Below are positions 1 to 6,636 of a DNA stretch of 8,589 bases, one piece after another. The DNA comes from Lachnospiraceae bacterium (GTDB taxonomy: Bacteria > Bacillota > Clostridia > Lachnospirales > Lachnospiraceae). The notes beneath the pieces are model-generated. The model was not told the DNA's origin. It saw only the letters and a list, made by a program, of their open reading frames with translations, and did no database searches. Made by a program: the position numbers and the translations under genes. Position 1 is the first letter of the stretch. Each line of letters begins with the position of its first letter. The DNA is taken from contig DOVG01000011.1 of the NCBI GenBank assembly GCA_003520205.1, forward strand, positions 1 through 8,589, given 5' to 3'.

Positions 1-711
1 GGCTTCTACTGTCCTAATTGCGGGTATACAAGAAAGAAACCTCAGCTGGAAGTTACTTCTATAGATAATGCAACATCAAAGAGCAGTGATATAACTATTC
101 GTTTCACTGACAAATCCGAGAAAGTGCATGTAGCTCTTCCTGCTCTTTACAATATATATAATGCTATCGCAGCAATAGGGGCTTTCGAGTGTGCAGGCTG
201 GGACCGCCAGAAGATTATCAAATCCCTGTCCAGCATCAGTTCAAGCTTCGGACGTATGGAAGGCTTCATATATAATAATGTAGATATTCAGATGATCCTT
301 GTAAAGAATCCGGCAGGATGCAATCAGACACTGGATTATCTCTCCTCATTAAACGAGGATTATGTAGCCATATTCTCACTCAACGACAAAACCGCTGATG
401 GTCACGATATATCCTGGATATGGGATGTCGAATATGAAAATGTAATTAATGACCCTCATTGTAAGAAGCTTTTCGTCTCCGGCACCAGAGCCAGAGACAT
501 GAAGGTAAGACTTAAATATGGAAATGCAGATGAGGATGATATAAAGCTTATCCGTTCAAATGAGAAACTCCTTGAAGCTGCCACTGCTGAGCAGCTGCCT
601 GTATTTATACTTCCAAACTATACTGCCATGCTGAGACTCAGGGCAGTTCTTGGATCAGCTACAGGAAAAAAAGAATTCTGGAAGGACCAGAACTATGTCA
701 AAAATCGTTAA
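1..711 (+). CDS. murT: Lipid II isoglutaminyl synthase, subunit MurT (3' part; 5' end outside window)
   Basis: MurT is the ATP-dependent Mur-ligase-like subunit that, with GatD, converts the D-glutamate of the lipid II stem peptide to D-isoglutamine in the cytoplasm. The frame is open from base 1 and ends at TAA 709-711, giving 236 residues of a protein usually about 440 long, so roughly the N-terminal half is missing. The first residues read FYCPNCGY, the second CxxC pair of the zinc ribbon that MurT carries inside its Mur-ligase middle domain. YNIYNAIAA (from about nt 151), FGRMEGF and KNPAG follow. The DUF1727 C-terminal region has the DISWIWD motif (about nt 406-426), where the family's aspartate that completes the GatD triad is expected (mapping by motif is inference). 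An ATG at 124 is internal, not the start. The 3' end overlaps gatD by 17 nt. Confidence 0.93.
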   Translation, partial: GFYCPNCGYTRKKPQLEVTSIDNATSKSSDITIRFTDKSEKVHVALPALYNIYNAIAAIGAFECAGWDRQKIIKSLSSISSSFGRMEGFIYNNVDIQMILVKNPAGCNQTLDYLSSLNEDYVAIFSLNDKTADGHDISWIWDVEYENVINDPHCKKLFVSGTRARDMKVRLKYGNADEDDIKLIRSNEKLLEAATAEQLPVFILPNYTAMLRLRAVLGSATGKKEFWKDQNYVKNR

Positions 712-1450
712 AATATGTCATTTATATCCTGAAGTACTGAATCTGTATGGTGACAGAGGTAATATTCTCTGCCTGAAGAGACGTCTGGAGTGGCGTGGAA
801 TCAGTTGCAGCATATCTGAAGTCAAAATCGGTGATAACGTCGACTTTACAGATTATGATCTGTTCTTCATCGGAGGAGGACAGGACTTCGAACAGGAGGT
901 TCTTTTATCAGATCTCAAATCAGGTAAGGGAGCTTCTATTAAAGCTGCCGTCGAAGATGGAAAAACATTTCTCTGTATCTGTGGCGGTTATCAGATGATG
1001 GGAGATTATTACCTGACTAAGGATGGAAATAAAATGGAGTTCCTTGGAGTAGCGGACTTCTATACTATAGGAACTGAATACAGGATGATAGGTAACTACA
1101 CTTTCATGTGTGATCCTGAATCAGGTGGATGTGAAGTTGTAGGTTTTGAAAACCATAGCGGAAGAACCTATCTTGGAAGCAATGTATCCCCTCTCGGACA
1201 TCTGATATATGGCTATGGAAATAATGGTGATGATGATACCGAGGGAGTTCGTTATAAGAATCTGTATGGTTCTTACTGCCATGGTCCGATTCTTCCCAAA
1301 AACCCCGAATTTGCTGACCATCTGCTTAAAACAACCTTAAATAGAAAATATGGTGATGACGAGCTTTCTCCGCTTAATGATTCCGCTGAGAACGATGCTC
1401 ATGACTACATGTTTAATCTTATTATAAAAGGAGCCACAAGTAAGGACTGA
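695..1450 (+). CDS. gatD: Lipid II isoglutaminyl synthase, glutaminase subunit GatD
   Basis: GatD is the class I (CobB/CobQ-like) glutamine amidotransferase that hydrolyses glutamine and channels ammonia to MurT. I chose ATG 695 because GGAAGGA lies about 8 nt upstream and the protein then begins MSKIVKICHLYPEVLNLYGD, a typical GatD N-terminus. An in-frame ATG at 650 would add 15 unlikely residues. The product is 251 aa, close to the family norm. The nucleophile elbow reads LCICGGYQ, making Cys96 the likely catalytic residue (Cys94 sits two before it). His196 in SYCHGPILPKNP is the likely catalytic histidine, and GGGQD at 60-64 is also typical. The start lies inside the end of murT, which suggests translational coupling of the two subunits. 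The stop overlaps the next start as TGATG. Confidence 0.95.
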   Translation: MSKIVKICHLYPEVLNLYGDRGNILCLKRRLEWRGISCSISEVKIGDNVDFTDYDLFFIGGGQDFEQEVLLSDLKSGKGASIKAAVEDGKTFLCICGGYQMMGDYYLTKDGNKMEFLGVADFYTIGTEYRMIGNYTFMCDPESGGCEVVGFENHSGRTYLGSNVSPLGHLIYGYGNNGDDDTEGVRYKNLYGSYCHGPILPKNPEFADHLLKTTLNRKYGDDELSPLNDSAENDAHDYMFNLIIKGATSKD

Positions 1451-2520
1451 TGAATAAAGTATCTTCAGAAATAAATACACTTCTTCTCGGTGAAGATGAC
1501 AAAAGTATTAGTATAGCGGCTAATATAATTAAAAATGGCGGTTTAGTTGCATTTCCCACCGAAACTGTATATGGTCTTGGTGGCGATGCCTTGTCCGGAG
1601 ATTCATCAAAAAAGATATATGCCGCAAAAGGCAGACCTTCAGACAATCCTCTGATTGTTCATATAGCTGATATAAATGCTGTATATGAGTTAGCTTCCGA
1701 AGTATCAGACAAAGCCAGAGATCTCATGGAAGCGTTCTGGCCAGGTCCACTCACCGTAATACTCCCTAAAAAGGATATCGTTCCAAAAGAAACAACCGGC
1801 GGTCTTGATACTGTAGCAATAAGAATGCCTTCGCACCCTGCCGCACTGGCTCTGATAAAGGAAAGTGGAACTTATATAGCAGCTCCATCCGCAAATACAT
1901 CAGGACGTCCGTCTCCTACAACAGCAAAGCATGTAGAAGAGGATATGACAGGCAGGATAGATGCAATAATAGATGGTGGTCCTGTTGGTATCGGTATAGA
2001 GTCCACTATAGTAGATATGACTTCGGATTCCCCGACTATACTTCGTCCCGGATATATAACCAAATCCATGCTTGAAGCAATCGTTGGTGAAGTCCAGATA
2101 GATAAGGCTATTCTGACTCCTGATCCTTCCATAAGACCAAAAGCTCCCGGCATGAAGTATACCCACTATGCACCAAAGGGAAAGCTTACGATTATAGAAG
2201 ATAAGACAAGTCCCGGAGAAGTTACCGAAAAGGTTATACACAAAATAAATGAGCTTATTTCTGAAAATTCAAATGATAATACTATAGCCGTACTCACTAC
2301 AAAAGAGCACGAGCAGGACTATAAAACTCAAAATATAATTCTCCTTGGAGATAAAAAAAATAATATAACTATTGCTTCCAAACTATATGCAGCACTCCGC
2401 GAATGTGATACAATAGGAGCTGAGCTTATTTACAGTGAAAGTATATGCCAGGACGAGCTTGGCGGAGCAGTAATGAACCGACTCCTCAAGGCCGCTGGAC
2501 ATCGAGTTATATATTTATAA
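1450..2520 (+). CDS. sua5: L-threonylcarbamoyladenylate synthase, Sua5 type
   Basis: This enzyme uses threonine, bicarbonate and ATP to make threonylcarbamoyl-AMP, which the TsaB/TsaD/TsaE machinery transfers to A37 of ANN-decoding tRNAs (t6A). The 356-aa length matches the two-domain Sua5 form rather than the ~190-aa TsaC form. The YrdC domain (about 15-205) shows PTETVYGL (36-43), KGRPSDNPL (60-68) and SANTSGRPSPT (147-157). The linker APGMKYTHYAP (232-242) is the hallmark that bridges to the C-terminal Sua5 domain, which ends in GGAVMNRLLKAAGHRVIYL. The ATG overlaps the gatD stop (TGATG). AAAAGGAG (1426-1433) is rather distant and AAGGA (1442-1446) rather close, so reinitiation after gatD is likely. 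The gene is followed 26 nt later by rpiB. Confidence 0.95.
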   Translation: MNKVSSEINTLLLGEDDKSISIAANIIKNGGLVAFPTETVYGLGGDALSGDSSKKIYAAKGRPSDNPLIVHIADINAVYELASEVSDKARDLMEAFWPGPLTVILPKKDIVPKETTGGLDTVAIRMPSHPAALALIKESGTYIAAPSANTSGRPSPTTAKHVEEDMTGRIDAIIDGGPVGIGIESTIVDMTSDSPTILRPGYITKSMLEAIVGEVQIDKAILTPDPSIRPKAPGMKYTHYAPKGKLTIIEDKTSPGEVTEKVIHKINELISENSNDNTIAVLTTKEHEQDYKTQNIILLGDKKNNITIASKLYAALRECDTIGAELIYSESICQDELGGAVMNRLLKAAGHRVIYL

Positions 2521-2546
2521 ATACCAAGGGAAGGAGAAAGGACAAT

Positions 2547-2996
2547 ATGAAAATCATCATCGGATCTGACCATGGCGGATATGATCTGAAGCTTGAGATA
2601 ATAGAGCATCTCAAGGAAAGAGGCTTCGATGTGACCGATGTTGGCTGTGACAGCGATAAAGCAACTGATTATCCTATCTATGCCAAGAAGCTTACAGATA
2701 TTCTTTCAGATTATATTTCATCAAACAATGAAGACTACGATGCACTGGGAATCCTGGTATGTGGAACCGGTATCGGTATGTCTATGGCAGCAAATAAAGT
2801 CGACGGAATCAGAGCTGCACTCTGTCATGATACATTTTCTGCTGAAGCTACACGCGAACATAATAACGCAAATGTTCTGTGCATGGGTGCCCGCGTCATA
2901 GGTCCCGGACTTGCACTTAAAGTCGTTGATACCTTCATCGACACACCATTTTCCAAAGATGAAAGACATGTGAGAAGAGTCTCCATGTATTCTTAA
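2547..2996 (+). CDS. rpiB: Ribose-5-phosphate isomerase B
   Basis: RpiB interconverts ribulose 5-phosphate and ribose 5-phosphate in the non-oxidative pentose phosphate pathway. ATG 2547 is chosen because AAGGAG (2531-2536) sits 10 nt upstream and the product is then 149 aa, the same length as E. coli RpiB. An earlier in-frame start at 2445 would run back into sua5 with a nonsense leader. RpiB/LacAB hallmarks are GSDHGGYDLK (6-15), DYPIYAKK (41-48), VCGTGIGMSMAANK (71-84) with Cys72 as the expected catalytic thiol, and REHNNANVL (103-111) with His105 as the probable ring-opening histidine. The cysteine-containing CGTGIG loop favours RpiB. A LacB (galactose-6-phosphate isomerase) role is less likely because no partner lacA or tagatose genes are nearby. 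It is the last gene of the operon, followed by a hairpin terminator. Confidence 0.94.
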   Translation: MKIIIGSDHGGYDLKLEIIEHLKERGFDVTDVGCDSDKATDYPIYAKKLTDILSDYISSNNEDYDALGILVCGTGIGMSMAANKVDGIRAALCHDTFSAEATREHNNANVLCMGARVIGPGLALKVVDTFIDTPFSKDERHVRRVSMYS

Positions 2997-3010
2997 ATAA
3001 CAATTCACAA

Positions 3011-3040
3011 AAAATACCACGGCAAAGTCCGTGGTATTTT
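3011..3040. terminator. Bidirectional rho-independent terminator between rpiB and mecA
   Basis: A perfect 12-bp stem (AAAATACCACGG at 3011-3022, CCGTGGTATTTT at 3029-3040) has a 6-base loop. It fills the gap between two converging stop codons (rpiB ends at 2996, mecA ends at 3041). On the plus strand TTTT closes the stem. On the minus strand the stem runs into TTTTTT, so it should work better for mecA. Confidence 0.9.
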
Positions 3041-3769
3041 CTATAAATCAGCCAGCATCTGAAGTGCATTATCCTTAATTATCATTTTATAATGTTCTTC
3101 AAAATAGTATTTCGTTGTATATGTAAATCTATATGGTTCTGAAAATTCTCTCAGGGTCTCACATAAAAACTCAAATTCTTTCTCACTGTTTTTATTATGA
3201 GTAACTATAAGGAAATAACTTGTAGGTGTCTCATTCTTATATAATGTATTTGAACTTATGTAGAAACCATTTACAAGCTTGGCAGCATTTATAAACTGCT
3301 CCATACTATCTGCCTTATATATCATATATGGCATAACCTTGCCAGTATGTTCATCTGTAGGCTTCGGAGTCTTCTCCGCATCTTCACTGCCATCTAAGTC
3401 AGTATCATAAGTTTCTATAGCATCATCAGACTGTGTGAAGTTACCATTCTTTATAGACTTAGCCATTTCCATAGCCTGTTTCTTCAGCTTCTCTATATAA
3501 CTGAATTGACCCTCTTCTTCATCACGATCTACTTTTGTTATAAGGAACACTATACAATCCTTATTAACCGGAATAGCCTCAACCACAATCGGCTGTTCAT
3601 CTACAACAAAGCCAAATTCTTCACGCGCCTTGTTCATCATATATTTAATTAATTCTTCAGCCTTTTCAGTCTGTCCAGCCAAATCGGCTATTGTAAAATC
3701 TTCATCAGGAAGATCTTTACTCCAGACAGTAAATCTAAGCTGGTTTTCATTTAATCTTTCAATTTTCAT
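3041..3769 (-). CDS. mecA: MecA-family ClpC adaptor protein
   Basis: MecA/YpbH proteins deliver substrates to the ClpC(P) AAA+ unfoldase. In Bacillus subtilis the classic substrate is ComK, but in Clostridia the targets are mostly unknown. The 242-aa product has the family's N-terminal substrate-binding domain (MKIERLNENQLRFTVWSKDL, about 1-82), including LITKVDRDEEEGQ. A variable, partly acidic linker follows (about 85-145, with DTDLDGSEDAEK). The C-terminal ClpC-binding domain (about 146-242) starts PYMIYKADSMEQF and ends YFEEHYKMIIKDNALQMLADL. The start at 3769 is supported by GAAGGAAA (3777-3784) about 8 nt upstream. The gene is monocistronic, converges on rpiB and shares its terminator. 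A -10-like TATAAT lies at 3795-3800. No competence genes are visible here, so a specific role in competence cannot be claimed. Confidence 0.92.
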   Translation of the reverse strand: MKIERLNENQLRFTVWSKDLPDEDFTIADLAGQTEKAEELIKYMMNKAREEFGFVVDEQPIVVEAIPVNKDCIVFLITKVDRDEEEGQFSYIEKLKKQAMEMAKSIKNGNFTQSDDAIETYDTDLDGSEDAEKTPKPTDEHTGKVMPYMIYKADSMEQFINAAKLVNGFYISSNTLYKNETPTSYFLIVTHNKNSEKEFEFLCETLREFSEPYRFTYTTKYYFEEHYKMIIKDNALQMLADL

Positions 3770-3794
3770 ATATTATTTTCCTTCATCTCTCATA

Positions 3795-3800
3795 ATTATA
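3795..3800 (-). promoter_or_regulatory. Possible -10 element for mecA
   Basis: The minus strand has a consensus TATAAT 25 bp upstream of the mecA start codon. No good -35 hexamer exists at 16-18 bp (the region reads AATAGG) and there is no TGn extension, so this is only a tentative promoter giving a very short leader. Confidence 0.35.
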
Positions 3801-3834
3801 GTATTCGAGATAACATACCTATTATTAAATACAA

Positions 3835-3872
3835 GCCTCTATAAAATGTGTTAGGGCACATTTTACAGAGGC
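3835..3872 (-). repeat. 16-bp hairpin upstream of mecA
   Basis: The arms at 3835-3850 and 3857-3872 are complementary over 16 positions with a 6-base loop. The one imperfect position is an A-C mismatch on the plus strand but a G-U pair in minus-strand RNA, which suggests that it functions as minus-strand RNA. It is followed on that strand by TTGTATTT, a weak T-rich tail. It could be a terminator for whatever once lay at 3954-4186, an operator for mecA, or the end of a small repeat element. Confidence 0.6.
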
Positions 3873-3890
3873 CAAATCGCATATTTCTAC

Positions 3891-3926
3891 AGGTAAATCC
3901 TAATTAAATAATTATTTTGTTTACCT
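3891..3926. repeat. AT-rich inverted repeat in the mecA upstream gap
   Basis: AGGTAAA (3891-3897) and TTTACCT (3920-3926) are perfect inverted copies separated by 22 bases. The interval contains a second small palindrome, AATTA/TAATT. Function is unknown. It may be a protein binding site or simply chance in AT-rich DNA. Confidence 0.4.
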
Positions 3927-3953
3927 ATTTCAAACCTTCGTCAGAACCGTAGA

Positions 3954-4186
3954 TTAATCCATATCACTTCCCTTCGCTCCAGTACCAATCGCAGCATGTC
4001 CATAAGGTGTGCTGTTCTGTGATGCAAAAAACACCCTGATACGCACACGAAAAACTGGTTAGTATCTGTAGCATTCTCACGGTCGGGAACGTCATTATAA
4101 GCATTTGTCGGAAGCAAATGACGTCGTGAACTACGGATCTGTTCGATGTATGGCTGTATGTTATCAGAATTCATACCATAATGCAA
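3954..4186 (-). pseudogene. Possible decayed or frameshifted small coding remnant, family unknown
   Basis: This covers most of the 464-bp gap between mecA and the Big2 protein gene. One minus frame is open from before 4186 to 3941 (81 codons from a TTG). Its first part reads like protein (NIQPYIEQI, LLPTNAYNDVPDRENATDTN), but after a T5 run at 4050-4054 it turns into rare-codon text. A different minus frame then reads naturally, including FFASQNSTPYGHAAIGTGAK, and stops at TAA 3954-3956. A one-base change in the T run would join them. G+C is 96 of 220 bases over 3961-4180, against 39 of 120 over 3781-3900. No ribosome binding site is visible, and the 5' side abuts the terminator at 4190-4214. 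It may instead be non-coding. I do not recognise the family. Confidence 0.25.
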
Positions 4187-4189
4187 GAA

Positions 4190-4214
4190 AAAGTTCCCGT
4201 CAAACGGGAACTTT
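4190..4214 (-). terminator. Rho-independent terminator of the Big2 protein gene
   Basis: An 11-bp GC-containing stem (AAAGTTCCCGT / ACGGGAACTTT) with a very short loop starts 19 bases after the TAA at 4234. On the minus strand it runs into TTTTTCTT. Confidence 0.88.
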
Positions 4215-4233
4215 CAATTGAATTTCATAATCA

Positions 4234-5094
4234 TTATTCAGGATAACGGGTAATGAGATATTTACCTTGTTTTTTCAAAGACTTCATGGAGATGGTTCTT
4301 CCCCAATGAACCGAATTATTATAAGCACCCTCAACAACTACTACACTGTTTGACTTCTTCTGAAGAACAACTACAGAATGCTCGCCGCCTTCAACCTCCA
4401 GCCTTATAATATCGCCTGCGCGGATCTTACTGTACCAGTTCTTTCCACTCACTTTTCTTGACTTGTTATACTTACCAAATGCAGCATCACTCGCCATAAA
4501 AGCAAATGCAACACATCCACCGCCTATACAGGTAACATCATTGTAGTAAATACTTGAATCCCATGTATACTTATTGGCTGTTGTCCACTTCTTTCCTTCT
4601 GGATATTTTGCCTTTAAAGCCAGGATATCCTTTCTTACTTTACTTTCTTTAGGCGAATAAACCGTCTTCTTAGTATATTGTTTTCCACATGTAGCACACT
4701 TATAAACAGTATAGCCCTTTTTATTCTTTGTAGGAGCTACCTTCCTTATCGCATGATAAGTATGTTTCTTAACTGTCACTTTGCATTTATAAGTTTTTCC
4801 ATTCTTATCAGTACAAGTAATAGTCACTGTGCCCTTTTTCTTGGCGGTTATCTTACCTTTTGAACTGACTTTTGCCACCTTCTTATTACTGCTCTTCCAT
4901 GAAACCGCAGTGGCACCGGTAAGTGTAAGTGAATATACAGAACCCACATGCAAAGATAACTTCGTCTGATTCAGTTTACCTTTTGAGGCAGCCGATGAAT
5001 CAAACACAGAACCGGCAACCAGAGCAAATGCAACCAGAATTGCTATTACCCGATACAGATTATGAATAGTTTTCTTAATACTTCTTCTACCCAT
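4234..5094 (-). CDS. Secreted Big2-domain protein with a C-terminal cysteine-peptidase/amidase-like domain
   Basis: No precise function is recognised. ATG 5094 is preferred over GTG 5103 because AGAGGTG lies 6 nt upstream of the ATG and overlaps the GTG, giving 286 aa. Residues 1-36 form a signal peptide: basic MGRRSIKK, hydrophobic VIAILVAFALVAGSVF, probable cleavage near SSAA. A lysine-rich Big2 (Ig-like) domain spans about 41-110 (SWKSSNKKVAKVSSKGKIT). A short zinc-knuckle-like element follows (HTYH at 111-114, CATCG at 133-137). The C-terminal domain (about 165-286) has GGGCVAFAFMASDAAFG (Cys194), GDIIRL, GEHSVVVL (His239) and EGAYNNSVHWGRTIS (Asn259/260). These are spaced as in a papain-like/CHAP-type Cys-His-polar triad. 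A wall or surface hydrolase is inferred. It has its own promoter and terminator. Confidence 0.85.
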   Translation of the reverse strand: MGRRSIKKTIHNLYRVIAILVAFALVAGSVFDSSAASKGKLNQTKLSLHVGSVYSLTLTGATAVSWKSSNKKVAKVSSKGKITAKKKGTVTITCTDKNGKTYKCKVTVKKHTYHAIRKVAPTKNKKGYTVYKCATCGKQYTKKTVYSPKESKVRKDILALKAKYPEGKKWTTANKYTWDSSIYYNDVTCIGGGCVAFAFMASDAAFGKYNKSRKVSGKNWYSKIRAGDIIRLEVEGGEHSVVVLQKKSNSVVVVEGAYNNSVHWGRTISMKSLKKQGKYLITRYPE

Positions 5095-5140
5095 ATTCGT
5101 CACCTCTAAAAAAACAACTATTTACCTTCACACTGCTTTA

Positions 5141-5169
5141 AATGTATCACATTTTTTATAATTTCTCAA
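5141..5169 (-). promoter_or_regulatory. Promoter of the Big2 protein gene
   Basis: On the minus strand, TTGAGA (5164-5169) and TACATT (5141-5146) are separated by 17 bp, with an extended TGA just before the -10. The -35 lies inside the last codons of pepD. It predicts a start of transcription near 5134 and a leader of about 40 nt. Confidence 0.6.
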
Positions 5170-6601
5170 GCACTCTATTTAAATAGTTCCATGTTCTTTC
5201 AACACTTTTAATTGACATTCTTTCCTTTGGAGTATGTATATCCAAAATATCCGGTCCGAATGAAACCACATCAAGTGACGGTATCGCACCAGAGAAAATA
5301 CCACACTCAAGTCCGGCATGAATAGCTTCAACTATCATTTCCTTATCAAACATTTCTCTATATGTTTCAAGCATAACTTTTCTAAGAGGAGAATCTTCCC
5401 TATACTCCCAGGCCGGATAATCTCCTTCAACACTTACACTTCCGCCAACAGATCTGGCGAGAGTACTTAGTTCGTCCAGAAGTTCCTTCTTTTCTTCCTC
5501 CACACTGCTTCTGACGCTATAAGATATAATCACACTGTCCTCAGTAGTATATAGAATTCCAAGATTTAGCGAAGTCTGAACAAGCCCCTCTATATCACTG
5601 CTCATTTTTCTTACACCAAATGGGGCACTTCCCAGAAGCATGATAAGATTCAGACTCTCCATCTCATCAATCGGATACATGCCTTCGTATTCATCATCAT
5701 CCTCTACTTTGCTAAATGTAAATGTAATATTCCTGTCATTTTCTCCGTAGGTCTCTTTTATTCTCGCTATAAGTTCAGGAAGCTGATCTTTTATAATATC
5801 AGGGCGCTTTGTCACAAATTCTGCCACAGCCTTTACAGGGATAGCATTATCTTTAAGACCACCCTTTATTCCAATAAGCTTCAGAGTATCATCGACATAC
5901 GTCAGTTCCTTAAGAGCATATCCCAGAACTATATCTGCATTCGCCCTTCCTTTGTCTATCTCAACTCCGGAATGTCCACCGATAAAGCCTGATGCTATGA
6001 GACAGTAACGCTCTCCCTGGGCTCCCCTTCTTCTTATAGGAATATTCATAGTTGCCGTAGCTCCGCCGGCACATGATATAAGAAGATGTCCTTCAGCCTC
6101 AGAATCAAGATTCAGGAGTCTCTTACCCATAAGCCTTGTCTTATCCAGAGACATAGCTCCCAGCATCCCCACTTCTTCATCTACAGTGAAAACACATTCA
6201 AGAGGAGGATGACTTACTTCCTTATCCTCCAGAAGAGCCAGCATAAATGCCACTGCTATACCATCATCGCCACCAAGAGTTGTCCCCTCAGCACTAAGCA
6301 TACCATCTTCTAAAACAAGCTTCAGGCCATCCTTCTCAAAGTCTATATCACAGCCTTCCTCTTTTTCACAGACCATATCAAGGTGTCCCTGGATGATTAC
6401 GGATTCCTTATCTTCTCCACCACCTTGACCAGCTTTATATACAATCACGTTGTTATTATCATCCTGATAGTAAATAAGTCCTAAATCCTCGGCCACACTG
6501 ACCACATAATCACTTATAGCCTTCGTATTATATGATCCATGAGGTATAGAAGCTATCTGTTCAAAATAGTAAAACACCCTTTTAGGTTCAATATCTAACA
6601 T
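5156..6601 (-). CDS. pepD: Aminoacyl-histidine dipeptidase (M20 family, PepD)
   Basis: PepD is a cytosolic di-zinc metallopeptidase that cleaves dipeptides such as Xaa-His, feeding amino acid recycling. ATG 6601 is chosen because AGAAAGG lies about 9 nt upstream and the protein then starts MLDIEPKRVFYYFEQIASIP, a typical PepD beginning. An in-frame extension to 6688 would translate the inverted repeat. The product is 481 aa (E. coli 485). Metal and catalytic residues by motif are QGHLDMV (His73, Asp75), GGDDG (Asp112, bridging), DEEVGM (Glu142 general base, Glu143), NLDSE (Asp166) and DIHTPKERM (His456). The lid/dimerisation region is intact between them and no frameshift is seen. It lies downstream of the ferredoxin gene but is separated from it by a hairpin, and is probably transcribed on its own. 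Confidence 0.95.
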   Translation of the reverse strand: MLDIEPKRVFYYFEQIASIPHGSYNTKAISDYVVSVAEDLGLIYYQDDNNNVIVYKAGQGGGEDKESVIIQGHLDMVCEKEEGCDIDFEKDGLKLVLEDGMLSAEGTTLGGDDGIAVAFMLALLEDKEVSHPPLECVFTVDEEVGMLGAMSLDKTRLMGKRLLNLDSEAEGHLLISCAGGATATMNIPIRRRGAQGERYCLIASGFIGGHSGVEIDKGRANADIVLGYALKELTYVDDTLKLIGIKGGLKDNAIPVKAVAEFVTKRPDIIKDQLPELIARIKETYGENDRNITFTFSKVEDDDEYEGMYPIDEMESLNLIMLLGSAPFGVRKMSSDIEGLVQTSLNLGILYTTEDSVIISYSVRSSVEEEKKELLDELSTLARSVGGSVSVEGDYPAWEYREDSPLRKVMLETYREMFDKEMIVEAIHAGLECGIFSGAIPSLDVVSFGPDILDIHTPKERMSIKSVERTWNYLNRVLEKL

Positions 6602-6636
6602 TTTCTTCTGCCTTTCTTTTTTTATCAAACTAAAAC

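Noticed and set aside
1900..2241. A 113-codon minus-strand open frame inside sua5, with another overlapping frame at 1872-2153
   Set aside because: Both lie wholly antisense to a clearly conserved YrdC/Sua5 gene, and the composition is that of a shadow frame (Tyr/Cys/Ile-rich), with no ribosome binding site.
2721..3020. A 99-codon minus-strand open frame antisense to rpiB
   Set aside because: It would begin inside the terminator hairpin and lies opposite conserved RpiB motifs. The protein is Cys/His-rich shadow text.
3941..4186. Intact 81-codon minus-strand gene from TTG 4186
   Set aside because: The TTG lies in the T tail of a terminator with no ribosome binding site, and the second half uses rare codons. 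A frameshifted remnant explains it better, so it is listed only as a low-confidence pseudogene.
3873..4189. Structured RNA (6S, tmRNA, SRP or RNase P) in the gap
   Set aside because: I looked for conserved ends and core motifs of these RNAs on both strands and saw none.
5095..5103. GTG 5103 as start of the Big2 protein
   Set aside because: The GTG is part of the AGAGGTG ribosome binding site that serves ATG 5094.
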